Positions 23,468 to 34,932 are shown, counted from the first letter of the stretch. The stretch: DNA of 64,000 nucleotides from Sordaria brevicollis (GCA_033439795.1 JAUTDP010000004.1:3782001-3846000); one strand, 5' to 3'. Notes: generated from the letters alone by a model not told the origin. Numbers and translations: made by a program.

Positions 23468-25119
23468 ATGTCGACAAAACGGAGGAAAACTTCCGACGAG
23501 CCCAGCGCCCTCAAGAAGGCGGCTGCCCCATCTGCTCCCGAGCTGAAGAAGGAGAAGAAGGTCAAGGCCACCAAGAAGACCGAGAAGACGGAGAAGAAGC
23601 AAGATGCGCCAGAGCCACCAACAGAGCAGTCCAACAACTCGACAGAAGAAGACTCCGCGACTCTCGACAATGCGCCCGAGCAGGAGGAGACCGAGACGGT
23701 CAAGAAGTCCTTCAAGGATCTTGTATGCTTATCTCAAACATTCAATCTGGCTTATGGCAGTAGTTGCCATGGTGCTAACTAGTGTCTTTCTACACAGGGA
23801 ATCGTCGACGCCCTCTGCGAAGCTTGCGATCGTCTCGGATACAAGAACCCGACCCCCATTCAAGAACAGTCGATTCCTCTAGCCCTCCAGAACCGCGATA
23901 TCATTGGTATTGCCGAGACCGGTTCCGGTAAAACAGCAGCTTTCGCCCTTCCCATCCTACAAGCGCTCCTCGACAAGCCGGCTCCTCTGTTCGCCCTCGT
24001 CCTTGCGCCGACAAGAGAACTTGCAGCCCAGATCGCCCAGTCCTTCGAAGCCCTTGGTAGCTTGATCTCTCTACGATGCGCCCTGATCTTGGGTGGTATG
24101 GATATGGTCACGCAGGCCATTGCTCTCGGCAAGAAGCCCCACGTTATCGTCGCGACTCCCGGTAGACTGCTCGACCACTTGGAGAAGACCAAGGGCTTCA
24201 GCTTGCGTGCCCTGCAATACCTGGTAATGGACGAAGCCGATCGTCTCCTCGACATGGACTTCGGTCCCATCCTCGAAAAGATCCTCAAGTTCCTTCCCCG
24301 CGAGCGCCGGACGTTCCTCTTCTCCGCCACCATGTCCAGCAAGGTTGAGTCTCTGCAGCGCGCCTCGTTGCGGGACCCTCTCAAGGTCAGCGTGTCCAGC
24401 AACAAGTACGCCACCGTCTCAACTCTCAAGTCCAATTACGTCTTCATCCCGCACATGCACAAGGACACCTACCTGGTCTACCTCTGCAACGAGTTCGCCG
24501 GCCAGACCATCATCATCTTCACTAGGACCGTGCTGGAAACCCAGCGCATTGCCATCCTTCTCCGAACCCTCGGCATGGGCGCCATCCCTCTTCACGGTGG
24601 TCTCTCACAGTCTGCCCGTCTTGGTGCCCTGAACAAGTTCCGTGCCGGCTCTCGCGAGATTCTCGTCGCTACTGACGTTGCTGCTCGTGGTCTCGATATC
24701 CCCAACGTCGACTGCGTTATCAACCACGATCTTCCCCAGGACTCCAAGACTTACGTCCATCGTGTCGGTCGTACCGCTCGTGCGGGCAAGTCTGGTCATG
24801 CTATCAGCATTGTAACACAATAGTAAGTTGCACACACCGATTTACTTCAAGGGAACAATATACCTAACCATGATACTTCAGTGACCTCGAAATCTGGCTC
24901 CGTATCGAAGCCGCCCTCGGCCACAAGCTCGACGAGTATCCCCTGGAGAAGGATGAGGTTATGGTGTTCAAGCCCCGTGTCGAGGAGGCCCAGCGCCATG
25001 CCAGGAACGAGATGAAGGCGTTGATGGAGAACCAGGGCAAGCACGGTGGCTTGCTCAAGCGCAAGCGCGGAAAGGGCCAGGGTGGCGGCCGTGATGATAT
25101 GGATGCTGAGGAGGGTTGA
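23468..25119 (+). CDS. RRP3: ATP-dependent rRNA helicase Rrp3 (DDX47 type)
   Basis: Three exons, 23,468-23,722, 23,798-24,822 and 24,882-25,119, give 505 residues; introns are 75 and 59 bases with GT-AG ends and CTAAC-type branch sites. It is a DEAD-box RNA helicase acting in the nucleolus on pre-18S rRNA processing. Seen: a Lys/Glu-rich N-terminus, Q motif near residues 99-107 (GYKNPTPIQ), Walker A AETGSGKT (124-131), PTRELA (156-161), DEAD (230-233), SAT (261-263), ARGLD (381-385) and [10 protein letters not shown] (406-415). The C-terminus ([25 protein letters not shown]) and the basic KRKRGKG tail fit Rrp3/DDX47 rather than other DEAD-box proteins. Every helicase motif is intact. Neighbour of SSF1 on the opposite strand. 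Confidence 0.95.
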
Positions 25120-25355
25120 AAGAATCTGTGATGAATGTTATCATAATGTAGCGGGGCGATTCTATTTTTCTGGTTAAAAGCGAACAAAAACACGATAAAA
25201 TGTTGAAACCAATACCTGGCCGGTTGTACTTTTGAAGATGCATGTAACGACATGACAATAATACCCTGATGGAACGCTTTGTGGTTGTTTAGCCAAATTA
25301 TATAACGATGCTACTTATGCCCTTGGTTTCCTATGCCAGATCATCAAAAGCACGA

Positions 25356-27641
25356 TTAAGCACCCTCAGCAAGAACCCTCGTCCAGTCAAACTTCCTCCA
25401 CCTCTTCTTAAAGCCGTCCACCCTTTCGTCCGTCCTCGACCACCTCCCTTGCCTCTTAATCACATCCGGCTCCGTATCCAACATCCCGCCAATGATCTCT
25501 CTGGCAAAGAGATCTCCCTTCGGCCACCTTTCCGAATTCTCCACGATATGCGCCAACCCGCCATCTAGATTAAACCACACATGAAAATACGGCATCTCCT
25601 TCGCGATGCTTTTTCTGAATGCCAGCTTGCCCATCCCTTCCCTGGCGGCTTTACCGGTATCGATCACCTTCTTGTGCTGCGCCCACTCATCGTCCGCCGA
25701 CAGCATCGCCTCCCTAAAAAATGCGGGCGCGGTATCGCCTAGGTCCCAAGGGATGGGGACGGCCATCATGGCGGCGTGTAACCGGCGGCCTGGTGCGGCG
25801 GCGTTTTCGTAAAAGAGTACCTCGCGGCCTTGTTCGTGATATAAGCGGGTGAGCGACTTCATGAAGTTGCGGATCTCTTCCCACTCATCGTCGTCGCATT
25901 CTAGTAAGTTGGTGCGGTGGCTGATGGGCACGATCAGAGCGCCGCCCTCGGCGCCCGTCAGTTCGGGAGCGGTGGGCAGGGTCAGGTAAACGCGGGTGGC
26001 CAAGGAGATGATGGGTGCGGTGGGTAAGTTCTTGGGAGGCGCTTGTTCCTCGTGGTGGCAGAGCGGACAGGTGTCGAGGATCTTGTTGAGCTTGCGGTAT
26101 TCGGCCACGGCCACGTTCTTCAGCGAGGCCTCGTTTTTGTGCACCCGCTTGGCCAACTTGGCCGCGTTTTCGTCCAGGTACTCGAGGTCGTTGTCGAACT
26201 TGGCGTCTTTGGCAATGCGCTCGGCTAAGCGCAGACCCTCGCCACCGGCTTGTCCCCTCGTGCGCCGTTCTTCGCGCACCATGTCCTCGATGCTCATGTC
26301 CTCGTTCTCCACGACGGTGCCGCGCTCGCGGCCACGCTTGGTGTTGGTCACGGCTACTACTTCGCCGCGAGGGCCGGCGAGCATGCGGCTGTGCGAGGCG
26401 TCGAGGACGACAGCGGCGGCCCCCGAGACGCTGCCCGCTTGGAAGACGTTGCCGGCTTGGAAGGCGGCCATGGCGGCGTTGTATTCCTCCTCGAGCTTGG
26501 CAGCATCGGGCGCCTTGCGGAGCTTGGCTTTCATGAGAGCGGCGCGCATGCGGTTGAGCGTCGATTGATCGATGGGAGGCGCCTTTTGTAGTTGATCCTC
26601 AATCACAAGGCCTTGCGTAGGTGGAGGTGAATCGTCGCGTTCCTTTGGCGATTCTGGCTTCTGGGGGCGCATCTTTGCCATGCGCTCGGCGTATAACTCG
26701 CCCGTTGGCTTCTCTTTACCAACGTAGCCATCGCCGTACACCTTCCTCCTATCCACCTCAATCTTCTCTTCTCTGGCCTCATCAAATTCTTCTAGGCTTC
26801 CGAACCGTTCGAGGGCCACCTCCTCAACCGTCTTCCCCGTTTGTTCCGCCGTAGTGTAAACTGCCTTCAGCTTGGTCATTCGCCATTGGGATCCTTCGTC
26901 GCCGAACGTATAGGTGACCTCTCGCTTCCGTAGAGGTTCCTGTCCTTGCTCAGCACCACCACGCTCGACTGGCAGAGACCAGTTCTCCATGTCGGCTAGC
27001 CCTCGGTTGACCTCCCTGTCGTGCAGAACTCGTTTTGGCGCTTCCGTTGGTGGCGATGGACTCCTTTTCCTGCCTCGTTGAACGTAATCGACGTCTATCG
27101 CCGATGGCGCCGTCATCCAAGAGTCGCGAACAAGCGCCGGCTTGTCAGCGTCCATGGGGGCCTTCTCCTCGTCCGGCAACGGAAGGTCTTCTTTGGCGTC
27201 GGTTGGTTTGAGGTCTTTCGTGTCCAACGTGCTGTGTCTGCGGTCGCTTCTGTCTTCCCTATCCCTATCCCTATGTCTTTCTCTGTCCCGGTCCCTCGAC
27301 CGATCCCTATGTGACCTGTGCCGGTGTCGCGATTCCTCATCGTGGCGGTCATCATCACGCGAATGGCGCGATCGCTTGTGTCGGTGGCCATCCTGGTCGT
27401 CATCATTGTCGTCGTCTCGAGAACGATGTGATCGGTGGCGGTCGCTGTCCCTTCCTCTATGCCTATCTCTGTCCCGATCCCTTTCACCATCTCGTTCTCG
27501 CTTCCGGTCGCGGTCGCGGTCTGATGATCTGTCGCGGCGATGATGATGTTTGTGTTTACGCCGTTCTTCTTTTTCCTTTGCGCGCTCACGCTCCGCTTTT
27601 TCTGCGGCGAGCTGCTTCTCAAAGTCTTCCAAGCTGTCCAT
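25356..27641 (-). CDS. CWF19/CwfJ-like spliceosome-recycling protein
   Basis: Single exon, 761 residues. The C-terminal half matches the CwfJ family (fission yeast Cwf19, yeast Drn1, human CWF19L2), proteins that bind the intron-lariat spliceosome and assist lariat debranching. Seen: an N-terminal region (about 12-140) of Arg/Asp/His/Ser repeats typical of RS-like splicing factors; a middle coiled region; a Zn-type CPLC motif at about 525-528 with HH next to it; a HIT-related segment, GGALIVPISHRTNLLECDDDEWEEI, followed by HAAMMAVPIP near 622-631 (CwfJ C1); and a terminal EMPYFHVWFNLDGGLAHIVE domain (CwfJ C2). The start is set at MDSLEDFEKQL (AAAATGG context). The frame stays open 114 codons farther upstream, but that extension lacks family features. 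Confidence 0.9.
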   Translation of the reverse strand: MDSLEDFEKQLAAEKAERERAKEKEERRKHKHHHRRDRSSDRDRDRKRERDGERDRDRDRHRGRDSDRHRSHRSRDDDNDDDQDGHRHKRSRHSRDDDRHDEESRHRHRSHRDRSRDRDRERHRDRDREDRSDRRHSTLDTKDLKPTDAKEDLPLPDEEKAPMDADKPALVRDSWMTAPSAIDVDYVQRGRKRSPSPPTEAPKRVLHDREVNRGLADMENWSLPVERGGAEQGQEPLRKREVTYTFGDEGSQWRMTKLKAVYTTAEQTGKTVEEVALERFGSLEEFDEAREEKIEVDRRKVYGDGYVGKEKPTGELYAERMAKMRPQKPESPKERDDSPPPTQGLVIEDQLQKAPPIDQSTLNRMRAALMKAKLRKAPDAAKLEEEYNAAMAAFQAGNVFQAGSVSGAAAVVLDASHSRMLAGPRGEVVAVTNTKRGRERGTVVENEDMSIEDMVREERRTRGQAGGEGLRLAERIAKDAKFDNDLEYLDENAAKLAKRVHKNEASLKNVAVAEYRKLNKILDTCPLCHHEEQAPPKNLPTAPIISLATRVYLTLPTAPELTGAEGGALIVPISHRTNLLECDDDEWEEIRNFMKSLTRLYHEQGREVLFYENAAAPGRRLHAAMMAVPIPWDLGDTAPAFFREAMLSADDEWAQHKKVIDTGKAAREGMGKLAFRKSIAKEMPYFHVWFNLDGGLAHIVENSERWPKGDLFAREIIGGMLDTEPDVIKRQGRWSRTDERVDGFKKRWRKFDWTRVLAEGA

Positions 27642-29173
27642 TTTAGCCGCTGCAGATGGTGCGCAATTGGTTCTTGATGAGTCAACCTCACAAGTTGACA
27701 ATTGTACAAGAGACGGATTGATTGTGGAGGATGCTGCAGTGGAGTGACGTATTTTATCGGGATGTTTTAAGGTCGGGTCCAACGCAGGGGCTAACCCGGA
27801 AGGGTAGTGTTTCTTGGCACGACTTTCCTTATCGTTATCAGCCAACTGGACTTCCATGTCATCGAGCTTCAGCTTATCACACCTATTTTGACTATATTCT
27901 ACTTTCATGTTGGGTCTTAGTTCTTCGCCTTGACATTTCATTGATAATCGCATACGTCGCCCGTTTGCACGGAGCCAATACATTGTTGAAGTTGAAGCTT
28001 GGCTTGCACCGCAGGTATACCCCGATCACAGCACTTCGAATCGAATCAGCAATGACCACGATACACTCATGACTGCAGGCTCAGCAAATATAACCATGTT
28101 ATCATTCAATCTGCGATGTAGGTGTATATCTAAGCCGGAATGGGATCAACATTCTTTCTTCCGAAGGTGCTCGGACAAAACCGTCGGTTTGTCCGGTAAG
28201 AGACAGCCTTAGCATATATACCGGTAGATCACCGTCGAGCATGTTTGTATGTAATGGCACTGCAGCGAAACGGAAGGCTTGCCTCCCGACGACATAACGG
28301 CGAGGTTTACTGAGAACGACCTAATGTTGAGTGCGAGTGAAAAAATTATCTGTGGCTTTCGTTGTGTCGGAACGCTGATGACTGAGACCCATCCGTCTGA
28401 TAGGATGAAAACAGATGCCGAGCTTCTCTGCGCCGCTGACTGATGATTTCATTTTAATGCTCCGAGTGATATTTTTGATGGTGAAGCGGAATGTTTCAGA
28501 AAGAAGTTTTTTTGCAGCCGTATGTTCATTACAATTACTCCGTAGATTAGAAGCCATAACCGGATTGAGTAGTTTGAACTCAAGCTTAGACAAGAGAGGA
28601 AAACAAAAGCTTCGATGAGACAACGGATTCGGGGTCTCGACGGTCGAGACCATGAGCTTCACAGGGCGCTGTGGAGCGGCCGCCGTCTTAACCACTTCAA
28701 GCTTAGCGTTGGCTCTTGGCAAGGGCCGTATTTGATAGTATACCACCGCATCACGCACATACTGTGATGAGCGCGGGTGTGACAACCATTGTAAAATCTT
28801 GCTGCCTGGATATTCGGTTCCAAAGCGAACTTTGTTGTTGTTGGGCATAATGGGGAAATCTCCCTACAGAGCGGGTGTAAGTGCCAAGTGAGATCTCTTG
28901 AGCAAATTATCTGGTCTCTTTGTGATTGTGTTTCATTACCATGAACCATGACATCTCACGCCTGTTTTATACGTCTCATGCCCTACGGGAGGCGGAAGTA
29001 GACGTTAAAAATAACAACAAAAAAAATCTCACGCCTGTTTATATAAAAACCATACAAGAGAAGAAAGCGAATGGGTATAAGAGAATCCAAAAAGCACCAC
29101 AAGCCACATATCTGCGTCCCATCTATCTACCTTGAATCCACAATGATAATTATACCAAATCTGCCATGCTCCA
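27642..29173. other. Intergenic region, no supported gene
   Basis: Contains the promoter side of the CwfJ gene and the 3' side of the DUF7053 gene. A 175-codon minus-strand frame at 28,321-28,848 is the longest; it has a balanced composition but no recognisable motif and no intron evidence, so I do not call it a gene. Nothing else is visible. Confidence 0.4.
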
Positions 29174-30448
29174 TCACCTTGTATATGTGTTCTTATACAA
29201 TTGCTGAGCCTGTGGACCCTGGGGATACTGGTTGACAGGAACCTTGGACGAATCCACCGGCCCATAATCTGCAGGGTTATACGGAGCGTAGTGAGACGGA
29301 TGTGGGATACGTGGGTCTAGCCTCTTCAAAGCCTCCCCCCTGTGCTCCTCGGATGTCTCCTGGTGGGTTTGCAGTCCGAAGTTCTTGTCCAAGCCTGGGG
29401 AGGGAAAGCCGCTGTGTGACGAGGGGTTCGGGCTCGCTTGTACCTTGTCGGACGAGTACGACTGGTTGGAGTTGCGGTTCGAAGATGGCTGAGAGTGAGG
29501 CTGGAGGTTTGCTGGTGCGTGGTAGAAATCGCCTGGCATCTCGATAGGACCGTTGGAGACTGGTTCAGGGTTGGTGGCAGGCAGCTCCTGGGGTCCGTTT
29601 GGCGTTCCGTAGCCGAAAGCCGCGGGTGCCTTTCCATGGCTGTTCGGTCGGCTGTACGATCCCGAGGTATGTGGCCGGTGTTGGCTAGGAGTAGCAGACA
29701 ATGGTCGCGGGATCTGGTAAGGAATGCCAGGAGACATGGGTGGTGGAGAATGAGGTGGTGTACCAGCGACCGACGAGCTGGCAAAGGTAGGTGAAAACTG
29801 AGGGCCAGGAGACTGCACTGCTGGTCGTTGACTCGTATTCCTCTTGTCGGCCGGATTGAACGTTTTGAGCTTCCCGTCTTCAATCATGGCCTGAAGTACA
29901 CCAGTATCCAATAATTCGGCCTTTTTGATGATGCGTCTCACCATCTCCCCACCCGCCTTCTTCATCTGCGACTTGACAAAGCTCATGACAGTGCGGCTGC
30001 ACTTGATCTCGATATCTTCGCGAAGATAGAGCCCATCCGAGGGCGCTCCAAGAGCTGACAACCCAATCTCCAACGGCTCTGGAGGCTCGTAGTTTGGTTG
30101 ATTGCCCGCGATGCGGTACTTGTTGCGTAGGTCGACGTTCATGGGGGCGTATATGTGAGTCTGAAGACCCCATGGCATGTCGTGAAAACAGCCGTTGAAT
30201 TTGATAACCGTAGCCCCCATTTTTCCAATTCCTGGCACAAACGTAACTCGTTCGGTGATCTCGTACCACGTCGCATAATATTCGTCTGTCTCTGCATTCT
30301 GAGGTGCTGCGATGGGCTTGTGGTCGAGGACAAGCGGGTTAAGGGTGATGACTTCGGAATGAGAATGAAGGATGTCGATGGCTAGCTGTCGAGGGATGAA
30401 GCCCGGGATGGGTGTGATGACAGTAAAAGATTCCTTCTTGCGCAACAT
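29174..30448 (-). CDS. Fungal DUF7053-type protein
   Basis: A single exon encodes 424 residues. The N-terminal 170 residues are compact and conserved-looking: RKKESFTVITPIPGFIPRQL, then LNPLVLDHKPI, YYATWYEITERVTFVPG and WGLQTHIYAPMNVDLRNKYRI. I associate this pattern with the fungus-specific DUF7053 family, whose fold resembles START-like lipid-binding domains; the biochemical role is unknown. The remainder is a Pro/Ser/Gln/Asn-rich disordered region with a helical basic patch at about 160-185 (MKKAGGEMVRRIIKKAELL). The start was placed at MLRKKESF. An in-frame ATG 13 codons upstream (30,487) is possible but its peptide lacks similarity to the conserved start. An intron in the 5' leader is possible. 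Confidence 0.75.
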   Translation of the reverse strand: MLRKKESFTVITPIPGFIPRQLAIDILHSHSEVITLNPLVLDHKPIAAPQNAETDEYYATWYEITERVTFVPGIGKMGATVIKFNGCFHDMPWGLQTHIYAPMNVDLRNKYRIAGNQPNYEPPEPLEIGLSALGAPSDGLYLREDIEIKCSRTVMSFVKSQMKKAGGEMVRRIIKKAELLDTGVLQAMIEDGKLKTFNPADKRNTSQRPAVQSPGPQFSPTFASSSVAGTPPHSPPPMSPGIPYQIPRPLSATPSQHRPHTSGSYSRPNSHGKAPAAFGYGTPNGPQELPATNPEPVSNGPIEMPGDFYHAPANLQPHSQPSSNRNSNQSYSSDKVQASPNPSSHSGFPSPGLDKNFGLQTHQETSEEHRGEALKRLDPRIPHPSHYAPYNPADYGPVDSSKVPVNQYPQGPQAQQLYKNTYTR

Positions 30449-31909
30449 GCCGGGCAATGAGTGCCGTAAGCGGCTATGTGGCACCAATAAATGAAGGTGT
30501 ATATACCTCCTTCGAGGTAGAAGGGGAGAGGTGTAAAGATCTCGTCTTTGAAGCTTTGGTTTGGCGAATCGCTGCTATTTGGGAGAACTCGAATGGTGAA
30601 TCTTGTCCAGGTGTAAGACGAGAGATGAAGCAAGAGAGGAAGTGGAAAGAAGATAACCCAACAGATCTTACGGGGTCAGCTTGGGGTAAAATGGACAGGA
30701 CGTTGAGGAGGTGGGTTGGCAGGGCTGAGTCCCAGTCCCAGGGACGGCACCTCGTGGATGGCCGCTTGATTCCCGACCACACTACAACTGACGGGATCTT
30801 GTCCTTCACGTTTGTGGCTTATTTCACCAACCCAGCTCTGATCACCCACCGTTTTTGAGGAGTTTTGACGCGATAAGAGGCCACCCAAGCTGCGCCCACT
30901 CCCCCAGCGCGGGACCACCAACATCCGCTCAACATGGTTAGCGGTCATTGGCATTGGTGATTTGCCCCGCCAGAATCCTGCCTGTAGTTCTTGACCGTTT
31001 CTGCAGATGACGTGAGACAGCTTTACCAAGGTGCCTATATTCGCCCAACATAATGAAATCGCCACTTGACAAGTCCTCGGAATGTTTCAAAAGCATCGAT
31101 ATACGTCTTTCGTTGCTTGGCGCGAGAGGATTAGTAGGATTGGGCAAGTGGACAAACCGCGTGGGAATTATGGAACAATCGCCATTGATGTCGATGAAGC
31201 TCAGGACTCGAGGGCCCGCGGCAAACGCCAACCCGTCCGGCCGTTGCGATCCTAAAATACCCAGACACCGCAGTACGGGTTCGTGAGTTTGCATCGAAGG
31301 TCAAAGGCCTATTCATTGCCGCAAATGGGGGGTGCGATGGTCGTAAATTATCAGCCGCCGGGCTGGACACAATATCTGCGTCTTCCAACAGCTGTGGTGG
31401 GCTGTTAATATATGCATGAAGCAGTCAATCGAGACGTATTTAGATCAAATTAGTGAGGAAGTTCAGGATAAGTATAAGATGGGGGCCAGCCGGATAGGCA
31501 TTCAAGTTGTGGAACATGAAGACGAAGTTGAAGATGTTTGTAAAGCTGAGTAAATGGAATGGGCCAAAGAAGCTCAACTTCGAGGTTTCAAAGGGAATGA
31601 ATCAAATGCCAAGACTCACCGGCCCCACCCATGCCGTTCCCTTGTGATGGAAACCTTCATTCCGCTATCGATGGACTTTTTTTTTTTTTTTGCAGCGTTG
31701 CCCCTCTACGCCCCCCGGACATTGACCCCGTCGCAACCACCTGCGGCCATCTTTAGTGACCCCGCCGTTTACGACATCCGTCAAACTTTCTTTCCGAAAA
31801 TACAACACCATTTCCGGCGCAAACTCAGATCTGCCAACAACATTTACAACTTTATCCGACAGACACACCGAACCGATACCAACCGGTAATCATCTACACC
31901 CGTTTATCA
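30449..31909. other. Intergenic region between divergent genes
   Basis: Shared upstream region of the DUF7053 gene (-) and GPN1 (+). The frames present are short and overlapping. A 15-base T run lies at 31,677-31,691, followed by TGCAG. The final 150 bases are C/A-rich, consistent with the GPN1 leader. Confidence 0.5.
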
Positions 31910-33167
31910 ATGGCTTCGACTTCGGCATCGTCTGCCGCTAAGGCTGACCAGCCTGTTGCCATCGTCTGCGTTGGCATGGCCGGTAAGCTTGCGCATGTTC
32001 GCCGTATTCTAGAGGTTCGCGAACTGACCATATCATCCAGGATCCGGCAAAACGACCTTCATGCAACAGATCAATGCCCACCTCCACGGAAAGAAAGAAC
32101 CTCCTTATGTCATCAACCTCGACCCAGCAGTCACCCACTCGCCCTTCGAGAGTAACATCGACATCCGCGACTCGGTCAACTACAAGGAGGTGATGAAGCA
32201 GTACAACCTGGGCCCCAACGGTGGTATTCTCACATCGCTCAACCTCTTCGCCACAAAAGTCGACCAGGTCCTCGGCCTGCTCGAAAAGCGCACAGCGCCC
32301 AAGCCCGACGACCAGTCGCACACCCCCATCAAGCACATCCTCGTCGACACACCCGGCCAGATCGAGGTCTTTGTCTGGTCCGCCTCTGGCCAGATTTTGC
32401 TCGAGTCGCTCGCCTCTTCCTTCCCCACCGTAATCGCCTACATCATCGATACGCCCCGCACGAGCTCGACGTCGACCTTCATGAGCAACATGCTCTACGC
32501 CTGCAGTATCCTTTACAAGACCAAGCTGCCCATGATCCTGGTTTTCAACAAGTCTGACGTCAAGGACCCCGGTTTCGCTAAGGAGTGGATGACCGACTAC
32601 GATGCCTTCCAGGCTGCGCTGCAGGAGGACGAGACCAACAACGCGTTTGGCGGGGCGGAGGGCACTGGTGACGGCATGGGATCGGGCAGCGGATACATGG
32701 GCTCGCTGCTGAACAGCATGAGTCTGATGTTGGAGGAGTTTTACGCACATCTTAGCGTTGTCGGCGTCAGTTCGCTTTACGGAACGGGCATTGACGAGTT
32801 CTTTGCTGCTGTGCAGGAAAAGGCGGAGGAGTTCAAGCGCGACTACCAGCCTGAGCTCGAGAGGAGGCGCGAGGAGCGTGAGGAGAACAAGAAGAAGGCT
32901 AGAGAGAAGGAGCTTAACAAGATGATGAAGGGCATGTCGATGGGCGATGCCGCGGGTGATGTCACAGTGGGCGATGTCAATGATGGAGAAGCTCCCGAGC
33001 CGCTGAGCACGGATGAGGAGAGCGACGAGGAGTATGGCGACGATCCCAACGACGAGTATGACCGCGAGGGATTGCAGGCGAGGTACGCCGCTGCCATGCA
33101 GGGTGAGGATGACTCGGTTTTGGCCGAGGCAAGCTTTGCCAAGTATCTTCACACCCAGCAGAGGTGA
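31910..33167 (+). CDS. NPA3: GPN-loop GTPase 1 (Npa3/GPN1)
   Basis: Two exons, 31,910-31,982 and 32,041-33,167, give 399 residues; the 58-base intron interrupts the P-loop codons. GPN1/Npa3 is a cytoplasmic GTPase required for assembly and nuclear import of RNA polymerase II. Seen: P-loop GMAGSGKTT (22-30), the diagnostic Gly-Pro-Asn loop at 82-84 in YNLGPNGG, switch motif DTPGQIE (127-133), NKSD guanine-specificity motif (194-197), then a Glu/Lys/Arg coiled coil and an acidic Asp/Glu tail. The insertion with [19 protein letters not shown] around 238-256 is Gly-rich. All nucleotide-binding motifs are intact. Its 3' end faces that of the gene for RNA polymerase subunit Rpb12, 569 bases away. 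Confidence 0.94.
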
Positions 33168-33736
33168 TGAGGTTTGATCGTTTGCAGTATTTGCGGGTTA
33201 CGAAGAGAAATGTGGAAGGAAAAGGGAGATTTAGCATTACAACCGGCGTTCTGAGAGTGATACCATACCAACGTTTTAGATGGCAAAAACATGATCAATA
33301 ATGAAAAGGCGTTATAGAACTTAATTTGATTTTGAGGATGTTAAAAGCAATGCTTTCTTTGTAAAAATTCCCACAAGTCTACCGGTATTTCCCAGAACGC
33401 CGCCATCATGATAATGTGATGAATATGATATCTCTCCTCGGTCTCCAGATTACACTGAGCCATGAGTCCAACGCCGGGCCGTGCTATGGCAACCACGGCT
33501 CAGGCTATGGGACCATGCTAAGTCCATGTCGACGGGCAGTCCGAACCTCCATGGCCTTGAGCGTCCCTCCAGGAAGGCATCCGTCCTGCCTGTAGCCTCG
33601 GCTCCTGTGCCGGGAGCATAAAGACGTTCCAAGCCGGGCCAGGTATACATGCACGACGCGTATTTTATCCCGTTATTGAGAAGACCGCCCCCTTCCCTTC
33701 TCTTTGTGCTTTCTGCCCCAGAATTTGATGAAACAT
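33168..33736. other. Convergent intergenic region
   Basis: Lies between the 3' ends of GPN1 and RPB12. It presumably carries both polyadenylation regions; A/T-rich stretches are near 33,290-33,370. No other gene is visible. Confidence 0.5.
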
Positions 33737-34058
33737 TTAACGAGCCTCGAACTGAACCATTCTGTAACAACCAAACAGTTAGCATACTGCTTCATTTTCC
33801 CCTTCTCTTGTCCCATCTGGTCGGGTTTTCCCTCGAAAGAATAAAAAAGACGTACCTCTTGGTGCGCTCCTTGTACAGAACGCGCGCACCGCACTTCTGG
33901 CAACGGATGGGGGCGCCCTTCTCGAGGGGGACGCGCACTGCGCAGTCGCCGCACGTGTACCACATGATGCTGCTGCTACCGCTGTTGCCGTCGTTGTTGG
34001 AGGCGCCGGTGGTAAAGCCCTGGGCGTTGGGGACCTGGTATTGCTCGCGGGAAGACAT
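33737..34058 (-). CDS. RPB12: RNA polymerase I/II/III common subunit Rpb12 (RPABC4)
   Basis: Two exons on the minus strand, 34,058-33,856 and 33,761-33,737, encode 75 residues; the 94-base intron is GTACGT...TACAG and splits an Arg codon. The product is the small zinc-binding subunit shared by all three nuclear RNA polymerases, docking with the Rpb3/Rpb11 subassembly. Seen: a disordered Ser/Asn/Gly N-terminus, MWYTCGDCAVRVPL with a CxxC pair at 36/39, IRCQKCGARVLYKERTKR with CxxC at 53/56, and, after the intron, MVQFEAR as the C-terminus. This terminal heptapeptide is the hallmark of the family, so the short last exon is secure. Without splicing the frame would run into unrelated sequence. 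Confidence 0.95.
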
Positions 34059-34932
34059 TGTGGGTTGTTGTGGTTTGGAAGTAGTTGGGGTTTGGTTGTC
34101 GTCGAGTTAAGGAGTTCGATGGAATGGCTCTAAGTGTGAAGCAAGTCGTCGATAATGGTTGTTGAGAGCGATGAAAAGCGCGAATGCGACGGTTTTGATT
34201 GTCGTGATTATTTCGATGATTGATGACGGGTGGATTTGGATGGTTTGCGATTTGAGGGAGATGGGCGCTATCGATACAGGCGAGTTTCACTGGACGCGAA
34301 CAGCGGGCGTGAAGGTTGTAAAAAAAGGCGGGACGCTGAGGCAGAAAGTTCCAGACTTTGACAAAGCGGAAAGAGCGTGAACCTTGAAAGCACTTTCCTT
34401 GCCCCCTGTCAAGCCGGACCCACCCTCTTGGTGGAGAGCTGTCACGGCGGCAGGCAAATCCCCCACGTTTTGGTGGGGATTGGAGGCCGAGGTTGTTTTG
34501 CGGTTGCCCTGCGTTGGTGTTGGCGCCGGGTCAGCTCCGCCCGGCAAGCGGAGGTGATGCACAGGTGGGAACGGGCCGGGGCATTGCAGTGTCTTTCAGA
34601 TTTCCCGGAACTTTCATCCCGAGTCCCATTTCTCATCTCTCTTCAAATTTCATCAGTTTAAAAGTCATCATACACAAGACTCATTTGCAGCGTTTCGTTT
34701 CTGGATTTGTCACGGAGCAACAAGGCGTTGTTATCCTTTTTGCATTGGTTGGTCTCGGCGCATTCAGCAAACAATCATCTTTTTCGGCGCATACTCATCA
34801 TAGAGCTCATTCTTCATCTCTTCGGGTCATGAATTTGGCTTTACTTTGAACTCAACTGCAAAATAAACTACCAACTCGTCCACAAGATACACGAAATTCC
34901 AAATCCTTTTCAGACAGAACCAAACCGCAGCC
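34059..34932. other. Intergenic region between divergent genes
   Basis: Upstream region shared by RPB12 (-) and the HIT-family gene (+). Frames in it are short and mutually overlapping. The last 100 bases are A/C-rich, consistent with a leader. No RNA gene seen. Confidence 0.5.

Noticed and set aside
27642..27983. Start of the CwfJ gene at 27,983
   Set aside because: The added 114 residues have no similarity to the family, whereas MDSLEDFEKQL in an AAAATGG context fits a typical start.
28321..28848. 175-codon minus-strand frame
   Set aside because: No recognisable motif, no splice structure and no neighbour context. It could be an orphan gene but nothing in the sequence supports it.
31677..31691. 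T15 run as a possible terminator of an RNA polymerase III gene
   Set aside because: No tRNA, 5S or snRNA-like sequence lies upstream; a simple homopolymer.
31938..33152. 404-codon frame on the strand opposite GPN1
   Set aside because: It is the antisense shadow of the intact GPN1 gene, produced by its GC-rich third positions; Leu/Val/Arg-rich without motifs.
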